Assembly (NCBI GenBank): GCA_009760855.2
Contig: WPIO01000377.1
Coordinates: 1-64,000 of the forward strand
Reading direction: 5' to 3'
DNA from: Cristatella mucedo
Lineage: Eukaryota > Bryozoa > Phylactolaemata > Cristatellidae
DNA: 64,000 nucleotides
A program made the translations under genes and the position numbers. Shown here one piece after another: positions 11,641-22,987 of this stretch. Each line of letters opens with the position of its first letter. The first letter of the stretch is position 1. Under the pieces are notes generated by a model. That model saw nothing but the letters and a program-made list of their open reading frames with translations, ran no database searches and was not told the DNA's origin.

Positions 11641-12180
11641 GTATTTCTTGTAGCGGATATTTGTGCTGCTATTCGTTCCACTTTAGCCTCCACTTTGTCG
11701 CACGATTCATTGCAAAATTGAAAAGTGATTGAAAGTGAGTTGACTTCAATGAGTGCTAATAACTTTTTAAAGCAAATCTCAGCCCACAGTGAGTCGGCTT
11801 CTTTCTATACGTGCTCATCTGGACGACGGGAGAGGAGTACAGCACCACACGGCACTATAAATGGTCTCAATACTCCAGCGATACTCCTTTTCCGATCGAT
11901 GGCCACACCTTCGTATTCGAGTCGCTTCCACACACTGGACACGGAGCTATGCAGTACACCTAGCATTTTCTCATCGTGAGTCTTCAGCTCTGTTCTACGT
12001 TTCTCATTCTTCGACTTTGCTTACTAGGTATGTTTATCATGAGGCAGAACCTGATTGAAAGTCATGGCTGCATGGCTCAGCAGTTAACGAGCAGGCAGGC
12101 AGCAGAAACAAGCAGCAACGGAGGATCCACAGCTCGCATGCGCGCGACCGCATGCAGTTGACTCACCTCTTCTCTTGCAG

Positions 12181-12408
12181 TGAGCATGGCCGCGGACGGT
12201 TCGCCGCCCTCCGTGACGATGCGCTCCCACGATGAGAGGTGGACTTTCGCTGGGGCGTGCGCCTGCCGAATGATCCTCAGTGCGTGCACAGGGTGGGCGT
12301 ATATAATGCAACCCTCAACCTACCGTGGTGCCTGAAATACATAACAATTCAGTATAGATATCGTCTGAAGTACAAGCTCGACGGCGACGATGCGGCCGTG
12401 ACTGGCAG
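12181..12408 (+). CDS. Candidate exon, possible FN3-type extracellular protein (frameshifted)
   Basis: Bounded by a good acceptor (pyrimidine-rich CTCACCTCTTCTCTTGCAG ending at 12180) and a donor (GGCAG|GTACGC, intron from 12409). Two frames are open in turn: an early one (..MRSHDERW..) and, from about 12239, one reading VDFRWGVRLPND.. with YRYRLKYKLDGDDA near the end. The latter looks like the C/C' strands of a fibronectin type III domain. Joining the two needs an indel near 12239, which may be decay or a sequencing error. GC-rich codons differ from the surrounding AT-rich DNA. The FN3 call is pattern-based and no specific gene is recognised. It could instead be a chance GC-rich open frame. 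Confidence 0.3.
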
Positions 12409-12479
12409 GTACGCGCAGGTAGCCTCGTTTCGTCGACAGAACGGCTCTGTAAACCCACGAGCAAGGCGTTTATCTGTCA

Positions 12480-12870
12480 CATAATAATAATAATAATAAT
12501 TCACTTGATAAAGCGCTTTCATAGAACTTAATTTCTCTCTAGGCGCTTTACATTAGCTGTAAAGTGAAATGCAATTGAATGGTACGTAAAAATCATGCTT
12601 GAAAAAAAACAAACAAAATGAATAACATGGTTAGGGGTGACATGCACAGGGTCAGCATGCGAATGTGGTAGGTGGCAGCATGCACAGTGTCAGCACGCAT
12701 AAGCACATCAAGGACGAATCACAGGGACCCACTAAATGCTGTCCTAAATAGGTGTGTTTTCAAGTTCTTTTTAAATTTGGTCAGGACAGGGGATGTTCTG
12801 ACGCAGGTCGGGAGGGAGTTCCAAACTTTGGGAGCGTACGGACTAAATGCACCGTCTCCAAAGGATAAGA
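12480..12870 (-). mobile_element. LINE-A 3' end fragment
   Basis: Starts with (ATA)n at 12482-12500, then CACTTGATAAAGCGCTTTCATAG and GGCGCTTTACATTAGCTG, then the full 3' UTR. It runs into the coding end on the minus strand: a frame with FGDGAFSPYAPKVWNSLPTC is open at 12719-12970. This copy is relatively well preserved. It lies between the candidate exons at 12181 and 13530, consistent with an intronic insertion. Confidence 0.9.
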
Positions 12871-13529
12871 CGCTCTCGCTCTCTCTCGCGCTCTGCGAGT
12901 TGCTTGTCTCCGGATGCTCGCTGCGAGTCGTCTGCTGCAGGAGGCGAGAGACTGCGAGGTGTCGCAGCAAATCTCAGTGTTTCAGCGATTGGCATTTCGC
13001 ACGACTCGCTCAAGTGCCGTACTTTTGAAATGCTTACTCTTCTTATCAGCACGCGGATGGTCTAATTGATCTAATGGTCTAATCTGAATTTACTCGAAAG
13101 AACGCCGCCGGCTTGCACTATTTCGAACAGCAGCAAAAAATTGAAGATGAAAGCTTCCACTCTTCAGGAGCTTTTGGAAACTATGGGCGAACCGAAACGC
13201 ATCCGGTAGTTTTTTTATCTCGCCTTTCGCACCTTTCGTCGTTAATTTTTGGAGCACGTGAGAGTAGGGGCAATGAATGCAAAGCGCCAACCAGTAGAAA
13301 TTCAAGTTCGCCCCGAGACGTGTCGCGAGCGCTGCTGCCTTCAGCTTTCCAAAATAGTGCTGGTGCTTCGGGTACTTTCGGTGCCCGTGGGCTGGGTCAC
13401 TGGCCCCCCCCCCCGGTTGCCACGCTGTCGAGGCATAAGGGTTCGCGCTGAGTTCCTCGCGAGCGCGTGTCGAGTACCAAGCGACGGCTTCCTATCTCGC
13501 TCGTAGCTCCAATCCAGAGGCCAATCCGT

Positions 13530-13770
13530 CGTAGGTCAAAAGAGCTGAGCTGGGGCTGCGAGGCGTGCGGGTACGAGACGAACTGCAGCCACGCGTCGTG
13601 CCGGACGCGGCTGAGCTCGCTCCACGGCCGGCTTTCGCTACGACCTGCAGCTCGAGCGTGCGCCGCACCCCTACGAGATCATGGAGCAGGGCAGCGTGAA
13701 GGGTACCTGCGTGCACGGATTCACCGCCGGGGTCGGCCGTGACATTCAGTTTGAAAGACCAACGACAGCG
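13530..13770 (+). CDS. Candidate exon with FN3-like strands (frameshifted)
   Basis: GC-rich segment ending at a good donor (ACAGCG|GTGAGC at 13771). An upstream frame reads ELSWGCEACGYETNCS.., and from about 13621 another reads FRYDLQLERAPHPYEI then VKGTCVHGFTAGVGRDIQF. The second block has the alternating pattern of FN3 strands C-to-F (Y-x-L-x-L ... G-T-x-V-x-G-F ... R-D-I-Q-F). A stop at 13612 separates the frames, so one indel is needed to join them. It may belong with the exon at 12181. The family call is inference, and a cysteine-rich extracellular protein of another type is possible. Confidence 0.3.
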
Positions 13771-13837
13771 GTGAGCACCGGACGGCTTGCTGAGCTCGCC
13801 TGTCGGCGAGCTCCTCGCTTTCGTGCGTGCTCTTATG

Positions 13838-13838
<1 letters not shown>

Positions 13839-13904
<66 letters not shown>

Positions 13905-13923
13905 GCAGCAGCAGCAGCAGCAG
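13839..13923 (+). repeat. (CAG)n trinucleotide repeat
   Basis: About 28 CAG units with one CAAG interruption near the 3' end. All three forward frames and the reverse frames stay open through it (poly-Ala, poly-Ser, poly-Gln, poly-Cys, poly-Leu), so the ORFs seen here are artefacts of the repeat. It begins 68 bases after the candidate donor site at 13771, so it is more likely intronic than coding. Confidence 0.95.
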
Positions 13924-14039
13924 CTATATATCGGGAAAACGGAGAGGTGAGTGCGTGAGTGAACAAGTGCTCTCGATAATGCTGGCGCTGACCGTTCCAG
14001 GAGCCTCGCTAATGTCTGCAATCGCTGTGTGGAAATAAA

Positions 14040-15480
14040 ACAAAAAAATTTATCTCGTCGCACTCCAAAGTCAAAATGCTAGATATTAAAGGAAAAAATT
14101 CGTGATTTTTTTTCCCGCGGGACTTTTAAAATAGTCACGATTTTCTCCGTCATATTCGCGCGCGTACGGCACCAATTTAGCTTAATCGATTCACGTTACG
14201 TCGTTCTTTTCGCTGGCATTCGAACGCTTGTCGGCAAGTTGAGAGCGACCTACTGCGCGTCTTAAGTTGGCGCAGAAAATCGCAAAAAAGCCGCACCCTT
14301 GCTTTGCTCCAGCTGCAGCCCACTGTCTGCCAACTCAACTCGTTGAACAGACAATGTCAAACCTGTGCGTCCAGCGTCTTGACGAGCGGACTGAGGTCGC
14401 CATTTTTGGGGTTAGTTACGTCCGAATTGTAGTCGCACGGGCTCAAAGGAAAAGACATTATTTTATTAGAGATGCCGAAGCTTTTAGGTGAAGGAGGAGG
14501 AGAAAAAAAAATGAAGCTTTAACCTCGACCTTTCAGATCGGCCTACTGAAATGCGAAAAGGCACATCAGAAAGTGCAAAGCCGGCCGCCGGCGTTAAGGG
14601 CACCTACGTAACCTAGGCAACCAATTTTTAGTTACGCCTGTGACGGCAGGAGGGCCCGTCGAGTAAAAAAACCATCTTGCTTTCCTCTCATTCTCTTCTT
14701 GCAATACGAGATATTGCCGGGCATTTGGTAGATCCATGTACTAAAAACTCCATGCACCGCTTTAGCCACATTTAAAATGCGTAGCCCTTTTTTAGTGTTT
14801 GGTCGGGAAAAAGCAAGAAACCTGCTTATGCATTTTCTAAAAAATCCTTACTCTGAGTAAGCGCAAGTAAAAAAAAACATCAAGTTGGAACAGCGTCTAA
14901 ACGACAAACCGAGATCTACGTAAGTGGCCCGACCCTAGCCAATTTTTCGTCACGAAGCGCGAGCAAATGCACTGTGGCCCAATGAATCGGCTCCACAACA
15001 CCGAGTCGCACAGCCTGCAATCTGGCGGGACGCTCGGACTCTGGATCAAGGTCAAGGTATCCACGTCCAAGGAAGCCTCTATTTAACGCAGTAAAATCTT
15101 TGCTTAAAATGTTGCATTAAGTTTTTTACGGCGACGGCGGCGAACTTCTGCACTCTGTCCGCAGGCGGCCGACACAAGTACTTCCGTTAATTTCAGGAGT
15201 CCTGATAGGCCACCGGCCACGCTTTCATTTTTGTGACAACATACAAGGTCACTCTAAATTTTACATTTAAATTTTATTTTTATTATTAAATTTTATATTT
15301 ACATTTTAGTTATGACTGGTGCTCGCTCGCGTGCATTTACTCGCTATGTTTCGCACTTATGTTAGCGTATCTAGGATGGCGCATTAAATGGCGCGGAGAA
15401 AAAAAGGTCCGACTTGCGTGGGGGCGTTTAAAGGACTTTGATCATTCCAGCTCCATCGGGTGGAGTGGTGATAGACCCCA
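14040..15480. other. Unassigned, CpG-richer sequence
   Basis: No gene was confirmed. Many CpG dinucleotides occur (for example around 14160-14260 and 14580-14640), unlike the flanking AT-rich DNA. The 74-codon plus frame at 14267-14491 is not recognised. This could be intron or 5' flanking DNA of the candidate exons around it. Confidence 0.35.
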
Positions 15481-15499
15481 AGCGGCTTCACCATAACAG

Positions 15500-15574
15500 G
15501 ATGTGCAGGGGGCTGCCGCAGGCGACAATGCAAGCCTCAGCCTCAGATGCAGGCTGGTGACGGCGTATTGGAGG
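15500..15574 (+). CDS. Candidate 75-bp exon
   Basis: Exactly 25 codons between an acceptor (CTTCACCATAACAG, ending 15499) and a consensus donor (GGAGG|GTGAGT at 15575). The frame is open throughout and includes GDNASLSLRCRLVTAYWR, which has the hydrophobic/polar alternation of an Ig or FN3 beta strand plus an N-glycosylation sequon (NAS). Phase 0 at both ends. It fits the run of candidate plus-strand exons at 12.2, 13.5, 16.2 and 32.9 kb. A chance match of splice words is the main alternative. Confidence 0.3.
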
Positions 15575-16199
15575 GTGAGTCACTACTTGCGGCCAACGTC
15601 CGCGGCAATGGCGGCGACAGGAGAAGCTCCGAGCGTGCGAGCGTGCGCGCGAGATTTTAACTTATGGACGGAAGCTGGACGCGCCAGTGCCTGCGTCCAT
15701 CTGCACCGGTAGCTGGGCTCGCCTCGAATGCTTGGGATGCGGCAAGCCACGGCCCCAAGCTGGAACCTAGAGTGGCATCCGTTGATTCGTCGGGATTACT
15801 TGAAACTGTCATCGAAAACTCGTGAAAACTAATGGAAAGCTCAAGCTTTCCTTTGGAATGCGTGCCTGAGATTCACGCTGGCCTTGCTGGTGAGCTGACC
15901 CCTCTCTACTACTGAAGTGCCATCTTGAAGTCCTTCTTTAATGTAGCAGTTTTGACGACAGGAAAAATAAAGAACAAATTTCAGCTATGTTTTTAATTTT
16001 TATTTAGCATAAAACGAATTTGAAAAAATTCTCCGTTGTTATTTTTTTCCTTTTTGCTCCCTTGCGATAGTCAAGCACATGTCAATCTATTGCGTTACTC
16101 GCTCTTTTTGTTTCAGATCCATTGCTATCAAAGAGTGACACTTTCTCTCACTTCTGGCAATTGATCTCTTTTGCCCTTGATTAGAAAATTTAACATAAA

Positions 16200-16484
16200 T
16201 TGAGAAATAAAGTTTTCCAACTGCACTTATATTCGTATGAGCTCTCCGTCAACTGGTCAGCGCCGGCTAGCGAATCACTGCCGACTTTTGTTTCCGTGCG
16301 AAGAACGGAACGCGCATATAAAATTACTGTACATACTTTCGATGCTGGTGGAAAACTTGTCATAGGGAGGAATGGCGTTTTTTTGCCTAAATTAACATGC
16401 ACATTAGCACATACTTGCATTCAGTGCTCAGTTTCTTGCTGTCATTTGTTTTTGTTAGCAAACATGCGTGCTATTTTTGCTTGA
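16200..16484 (+). CDS. Candidate FN3-domain exon region
   Basis: Open plus-strand frame. Its core (about 16233-16360) reads YELSVNWSAPASESLP followed by RAYKITVHTFDAGGKLV. V-x-W-x-x-P is the classical strand B signature of fibronectin type III domains, and A-Y-K-I-x-V fits strand C. An acceptor could lie at TTCGTATGAG (about 16241), which would drop the first residues. The donor is unclear, because the AAG|GTAAGC at about 16531 lies beyond the stop. This is the cleanest FN3-like block of the set because it needs no frameshift. The residues after about 16370 are probably intron. Confidence 0.4.
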   Translation: MRNKVFQLHLYSYELSVNWSAPASESLPTFVSVRRTERAYKITVHTFDAGGKLVIGRNGVFLPKLTCTLAHTCIQCSVSCCHLFLLANMRAIFA

Positions 16485-16499
16485 AGGAAGTCCTACTTT

Positions 16500-17980
16500 T
16501 GAAGAGAGGGCGGAGTCATAACTAGTTATAAGGTAAGCAACCACGCCTTTCTTTGGTATGCACCTAATGCATATTGTATCTTGAGACCCAAGTTTAGTGA
16601 ATATTATGGATATCGAAGAATTGGACGTGTTGGCAGAGTCATCAAAGTACCTATATGTCTAAGCAAAAACAAGATTAGCTGGTTTGATAAATCGTTTTAT
16701 ATAGCGGCAGAAAGTTTTTTTTGAGCGATTTTTTTTTCCCTCCCGCTTGCGGGTGGACACCAAAGAATAGCATGCTGCAGGAGTCTAAACCCAACCAACA
16801 ACCTGAGTCGTGAAGAGCGATTACTTAGCTCTAGGTTAACAACCAGGGCTGGATACTCATTTTCGGATGTATTCACTCTTATTACTACCATCTACCTTTC
16901 CGTTTTTTTAATTTAATAGAATTAATAATCTTCCATTTTATAGCACAGTAAGAGAATTATATTGAGCAGTAAGAGACTTTAAATATGTTTCCAGAACTTT
17001 CAAACTTTCAGCAGCTGCCGAGCTGTAACCCGCCAGCACCTCTGCCTCCTGACCCCATTTGTCAAGGTCAAAAAACCCTTTCCTCTGGAAAGCCGAAAAA
17101 TCACCCAAAGAGACACAGCGCTTGATTTGTATGAATTTCAATAGAAAACAATACTGTTACAGATACAATCTCGTGCCTTAGTGTGTCAGGTTTAACTAGA
17201 AGAAGATTTTTTTTTTTACCATTTCTCCTAAATTTCTGATGCAAGTAATGGAAGAATGGTTAGCCACGCTGTCACTTTTCTCTACTACTTGCTGCTGGCG
17301 TCGGTCACCGGAGGTTCGGGAATTTTTGTGCCAGACACATAGTCAGCTGTTGATGTTCTCAAAAAAGAATTCCTATTTTCTGAGAGCCTATTTTTGGAAA
17401 TTACAGAGAGTAAGTAGTTTCGTTTGCTCACAAAATCTTCGCCGAGTAGACAAGTATTGGGACTCGGTACGCAGAAGGAAGGCCGCAAAGCTTGGCAGCA
17501 CGGTCAATTTAGCTGCTTTTGGCGAATGAAGATTGCTCCATCGCTTTCTGTATTCATACGCGCAGCCGTAAAGACTCAGCCAATGATTCTTAAAGAAGTC
17601 TTGTCAAAGGAGGCGTGAAAGTCTTCAACTTCATCTGAGCCACGGGAGGCTTTACAAGAGGCTTTAGAAAGAATTGGTTGCATAATATAGATATCAAATA
17701 AATAGATAAATATTCTTATACATAAATAAATATATATTCTTAGCGACCATAGCGTATATTGCCGAAAAAGGCTTAACCGTAGATAGCCTTGAATGTGAAA
17801 AGTGGCTAAACTTGTGTCGACTGATTCGATATCAGGTAATGATTCGCACACAAAATTCGGGCCACAATTGAAGAGCAGAAGAAGGTGCCTCAATACTACA
17901 ACTTTTTTTTATCAGTCGAATCCATAGATAGAACAGATAATTACATGCACACGCATATGTAAACAAACGAACCTATAAAA
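16500..17980. other. Unassigned sequence
   Basis: No confirmed gene. A minus-strand frame at 16938-17141 and two frames at 17239-17618 have no recognisable motif. A short A/T-rich TAAATA-type stretch is at 17693-17735. Confidence 0.4.
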
Positions 17981-17984
17981 ATAT

Positions 17985-18575
17985 CTATATGTGAGCGTCG
18001 CAGTTGCCACATCACACCACTTCTCACCGACCCTGTACTGGCTATCATTCAAGCAACGCATCGACTTCAAGGTTTTGTCGCTCACTTTTAGGTCCTTTCA
18101 TTCTTTGGCTCCAGCCTACCTATTAGATCTACTCCCCCACCAGGCTAAGCATAGTACCATCCACTTTTCGGAGTCTAACTGTTTACGTATATCTCTTACA
18201 AAACTCAAATCTTTTTGGAGACCGTGCCTTTAGTTTCGTATGCTCCTAAAGTCTGGAACTCAGTCCCTACTTATGTCACGACATCCCTTGACTTAACCAC
18301 TTTTAAAAGAAATATGAAAAAACGCACCTATTAAACCGCACCTATTAAAAACGAACCTATTTATCACAGCATTTAGTGGGTCCCTGTGCTGAAACAGTGC
18401 ATGCTGACCCTGCATTTCATGCCTAACCATGCGATTCTTGTTGTTTATTGAGGATGCCACTACTAACCATTCAGTTGTGCTTCCTTTGCTGTAAATGGAA
18501 AGCGCCTAGAAAGATATTGTGTTCACATTGGGGTGCTTTATCAAGTGTTTCATCATTATTATTGTTATTATTATA
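17985..18575 (+). mobile_element. LINE-A C-terminal ORF end plus 3' UTR
   Basis: Opens in frame with CHITPLLTDPVLAIIQATH-like sequence (two frames), then VLSLTFRSFHSLAPAYL and LLPHQAKHSTIHFSESN. It continues through the conserved tail block, the 3' UTR and the hairpin (AAGCGCCTAGAAAGATATTG..GGGTGC), and ends in an ATT/ATTATT tail. The C-terminal frame at 17991-18233 is open for 80 codons, which suggests moderate age. Confidence 0.88.
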
Positions 18576-18658
18576 TGTATATATTGTGAATGTGCCCTTA
18601 TATGAATATCTTTTCAATACCGGCATGCGTATATACAAATAAGGTATATACAAAATGA

Positions 18659-18663
18659 ACTAT

Positions 18664-18719
<56 letters not shown>

Positions 18720-18808
18720 AACATACTTGACATACAGGCTTTCACTGGTTCATACATAAAATATATGTATACATATATATGTATAAAATATATATATGTA
18801 AACACACA

Positions 18809-18839
<31 letters not shown>
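18659..18839. repeat. (AT)n microsatellites
   Basis: Two AT tracts (about 18659-18716 and 18812-18839) separated by A/T-rich DNA with TATGTATACATATATATG words. They explain the low-complexity Tyr/Ile open frames on both strands. Confidence 0.95.
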
Positions 18840-18842
<3 letters not shown>

Positions 18843-18844
18843 AG

Positions 18845-20100
18845 CAGCGCACCCAATGCATGCGTTTTAGCTCGACTAATGATATACTCGCATACCTCAT
18901 CGCATTATTTTGCAACACGAGTCACCCAAATGCAATCTTGCTTTGGATTGCGTGTACACTTTTAAGAGGAAACAGTAGGGCATTGCTGTAACTATATTAT
19001 TTCTATTCAGTGCGGCCTACTTTATGGAAAATCAAAGTGATGGATTTCGACATTTGAGACCGTATTGCTTAGCACGAGCTGTGCATTAGATTGAATAGAA
19101 GCAAGCAGGAAACTTTGTGACTTATACAAGAACGCGATGCTGGAAGAAAAGGCAATGCTTTAAATTTGCTAAGAGGAATGAGGGAATATGAATCTTTCGG
19201 CAGATATCTTATTTTGTACATACGAGTTCGAAAACTAAAAGCCTTCGGCTTAAACTCACCAGAAAAATTAGGGAATAGGGTATCGCAGTGAATCGTTTTG
19301 CAATGTGAGACACTGTCACCAGTGGACGCTGGGCAATGCTATCACAGGTGTGCACTGACACAGGGCAGAGCAAGTCGTTTTCTTTTAGAGGTATTGGCTT
19401 TGGCCTCAAACACTGTTTTGAAACCATCGTGTGCTCCGACGGCTTTGCTGGCTGCCAGTCAAGCTCCAGGTGTGCACAATGTAGGTGTGGCGATCTCTAG
19501 GTGCGTGCAGGATGTGCATGTGCAGCACCTATACTCTAGGTGCGAAACCTCTAGGTGTGCATATTAGGCCAGCTTGTAGCTATGTCAGGATTTGGGCGGG
19601 CCGGACTTACATGTACAACCTCTAGGGCGTGCTCGTGTGGCGAGCCCTAGAGGTGCAGGATCCGAGGTTACAGGCTACAGGCTACATCTGAGGTTACTTG
19701 CCAAGTGCTTCATCTATTGTTCAAAGTGAATAGCAAAATTAAAAAGATACTCGAACAGGAAGAAATTTTTCAATATTTTGGCAACTGGAGATTTTGTATT
19801 AATCCTAGCTGTTGCTCAAAGCATTTTATGATGCTGATTTGTGTAGGACCCGGTCCTTGACGATGGCACTGGATGGTGCTAAACTATTATGAGGTACAGC
19901 GTCACTAAAGAGAAAGAGTTACTTAATGTGCTGATAGTTGGACTTAAAACTTACTACTTCCGAGAGATAAAGTCATTATGCGATCGTGACTCTGCTCTGA
20001 TATCGGAAGGCGTCAAACGATAGCAATATAACGAGCTAATTCCTTATCCGAATCAAACATTTTGTGATAATAACAGTAGTGACAAAATTGAAATGTAATA
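18845..20100. other. Unassigned sequence with CTCTAGGTG repeats
   Basis: No gene was recognised. At 19495-19557 the word CTCTAGGTG occurs three times (19495, 19534, 19549). At 19618-19654 a perfect 11-bp inverted repeat (ACCTCTAGGGC / GCCCTAGAGGT, 15-base loop) uses the same word. Confidence 0.5.
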
Positions 20101-20104
20101 AGTA

Positions 20105-20225
20105 AAGTAAATTTAGTTTTGCATCCAGAGAGAACCAAATCCCTTTCTAGGCACTTTGCATATGCCGAAAATGAAGGATATCAATTGATTAGGGACAATA
20201 CGCACAATTTCAGAATGCCTAGAAC
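20105..20225 (-). mobile_element. LINE-A 3' tail fragment
   Basis: Reverse-oriented hairpin and proximal 3' UTR (GAGAGAACCAAATCCCTTTC then TAGGCACTTTGCATATGC). Short and diverged. The border with the downstream SINE is unclear. Confidence 0.6.
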
Positions 20226-20370
20226 ATAAAAGACAGTACATACCGATTGAGTAAGCTCCGACTATGCAATCGCATCTCGTGTTGGTTTTTTGGAGAGAGT
20301 GGGCTGCAAAACAAGGAACTTTGGGTATTCAACCACATAACAATCCGAGCTGACCTCGAGTCTTTGATGA

Positions 20371-20655
<285 letters not shown>

Positions 20656-20845
20656 CTTAACTCCTAGGCTGCTACTAACAAGACGTTTAAGCTGTGCTCC
20701 TGTAAATATCTTTGTGTATAGGTAGGTATGCGTGTGAAGGTATACAGGCCTTATATATACGTACATCTACCTGTATAGAATGCATGTACAAGAATTTAGC
20801 TGAATATTCTGTAAAATTATATATATACAAATCTTTTTATCTCTA

Positions 20846-20975
20846 TAATAATAATAATACATTTGCATAGCACCGTCAGGAAACTTAAATCTCTTACTAG
20901 GCACTTTACATTTGCTGCAAAAGATCTAGATACTTTTAATATGCTGGAAAATGAAGCACATTAACAGATCAGTAA
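20846..20975 (-). mobile_element. LINE-A 3' tail fragment
   Basis: (ATA)n at about 20846-20860, then CATAGCACCGTCAGGAAACT and CTAGGCACTTTACATTTGCT. This is the hairpin and start of the 3' UTR in reverse. Truncated shortly after. Confidence 0.75.
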
Positions 20976-21739
20976 TAATTAGGGCTGTTCCAAACTTTCG
21001 CTTCGGGGCTGAGCAGTGAGGCAAGTAGCGATTCGGTATTATGCATAATAGTGGTTGTGTGTTTCCAAATGCGAATGGTGGTGACGTGACAGCTGTTTCT
21101 TCAAACGCGAGTGCTAAAATGACTGAACTGAAGTTGCTCTTTCATTAACATAATACACATATCGGGTTTATTTCGCTGGTGAATGACACAAAATTACTCG
21201 CCAAATAACTGCTTAATTTTAGTTTTATTAAGTTAAATTAAATTAAATTTTGCTTACAGTTTTACATTTTTTAATCTTTTCTTTAGATCTATTCTGTACA
21301 CTGCATGTATTAAGCCGAATAGGTAGATGTTTAAATTACTTGTATTCGGCAGAAAAAAAAGCGAAAATTAACTAGTCGGTACAGCTCTAGTAGTATTTAG
21401 CAATGACAGTTTCTCGAGTAAGAAGCACAGTACAATTCGCAAGAAAGCGGCGATGGCTGTAAAGAGATGGCGGATGTCGAGCTTCCTTTTAAATTTCGTC
21501 GAGTAAATGGTTGGCTTGATGTAGATTGAGTTCCACGTTTCGGAACCATGGGTACTGTAGGTATGGTCTCAAAGGGGGCCGCGGACTGCACTGAAATCTC
21601 CTGCTAGGGTTGGGCCTAATCGCTGCATTGCACTGGAAAGAGGTACATCAAGGTGAAAACGGTTGTACACGCCAGAAGGACTGAGTGATACATTATATCA
21701 AGTGCTGTCGGAAGGTCCAACACAGAACTGGAGGACTCT
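20976..21739. other. Unassigned sequence
   Basis: No gene was recognised. Short TTAAATTAAATTAAATT repeats are at about 21230-21248. Confidence 0.4.
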
Positions 21740-21942
21740 ACCTAGACCAGCGGTTCTCAACCTGTGGGTCGCGACCCCTACGGGGGTCGAACGACACTTT
21801 CACAGGGGGTCGCCTAAGACCACCGGAAAACACGCACTTCCTCATTTGCAAACAACAATTTTATGGTCGGGGGTGGCCAAAACATGAGAAACTTTACCTA
21901 AGGGTAGCGGCATTAGGAAGGCTGAGAACCACTGACCTAGAC
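21740..21942. mobile_element. SPIN-like hAT MITE with 8-bp target duplication
   Basis: The element is 21748-21934 (187 bases). Its ends are CAGCGGTTCTCAACCTGTGG on the left and the inverted CAGTGGTTCTCAGCC on the right. It is flanked by perfect 8-bp direct repeats ACCTAGAC (21740-21747 and 21935-21942), the hallmark of hAT transposition. Internal words (GGTCGCGACCCC, GGGTCGCCTAAGACC, GCGGCATTAGGAAGG) match my memory of the non-autonomous SPIN ('space invader') family. That family was described as horizontally transferred among tetrapods, an insect, a planarian and a pond snail. No transposase is encoded. The hAT assignment is firm. The SPIN assignment rests on recognition, not a search. Confidence 0.92.
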
Positions 21943-21944
21943 TC

Positions 21945-22985
21945 ACATTCCTGAGAAGGTAATTAAATACTAGCAGAAGTGCTGACTACGCAGCAGCGTG
22001 ACTAGGTCCAAGTCCTGAGTAGAATTACCTTGCCAGGTTCAATATTTCAATAGATTTTAGCTGGTCTCCCAATTCTTGCTATAGTGTCTTTGCTGGGATT
22101 ATGAGGGAAACTGGGTGTGAATGTCAACAAAGTTCTCCACCTGCACAGACATTGTATGCGAAGCCTAAATGAACGCACGAGCAGCTGTAGAATCTCATCG
22201 AATGACTGAAAGTCGCCAATCTGCATTGCCCACATAAACACAAATTCTGTCTAGAAAAAAGTAAAGTCACAAAGCAGTTCATTCCACCTGTAATTCACAC
22301 GCGTTTGTATCACTCTAGGTTGTAGTTCACAGTTCCACATCGACGCCAGAAGAGTACGTGATCGCAGGAAGTGCTCAGAACTTCAGCCACTGTCATCGTG
22401 CCGACAGCAATGTGACGATAAGCATTAGGCCAGCTACAGCGGGAGGTGCTGGCGATGACCATACCGTTAGAAGGCTGTCAATTCCCCCAGAGAGCATGCC
22501 GGTTGAGCACTGCTTTGTCCTGCATGCGCTACAACAGTGCTCTGCCCGAGCGGTGTCGCTGCGTGTCGCCGTGTGCAGCCACCCAATCGATGTGCCGTTG
22601 CAGTCAAGCCCGTGGACGACATAGTGGTAAGAAAGCTCAACTCGTCCCACGGTGGTACTCAGCTGGAGATGGAAGTTTGAAGGCCACGCCTACATTCATT
22701 GCATTTTGGTGTACCAGCTTCGAGTACAGCTTGCCAGGTTTGGTGCTTTCGGGCGCACTCGGCGATTGCAATGACAGTATGAATGGCAAATGAAAGATAG
22801 CGTCTCAAAGTGTAGCAAATGCTTCGAATCTATTCGCTGCATCGAACCTTTTCATTACGTCTACCGCGATGTGCTTTTACAGTCCTTTTTTGTGCTGAAG
22901 TATGAACTTGAGCAGAAGCTATAAGCCTATAAGCCTTTAAAATAAATAAATACTAGCTGATTTAACAGCCTATTTTTGTATAGCG
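21945..22985. other. Unassigned sequence
   Basis: No confirmed gene. Overlapping open frames on both strands at 22358-22793 (up to 115 codons) lie in a CpG-containing, GC-richer patch without a recognisable motif. Short CTATAAGCC repeats are near 22920-22940. Confidence 0.4.
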
Positions 22986-22987
22986 AC

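Noticed and set aside
11247-11693. 148-codon minus-strand gene
   Set aside because: It runs across two SINEs in antisense and an A/T-rich repeat.
13681-14063. Poly-Ala, poly-Ser, poly-Cys and poly-Leu proteins on both strands
   Set aside because: All come from the CAG repeat read in different frames.
16938-17141. 67-codon minus-strand protein
   Set aside because: No family pattern was seen. Its 3' part weakly resembles a SINE/LINE tail, but not well enough to call.
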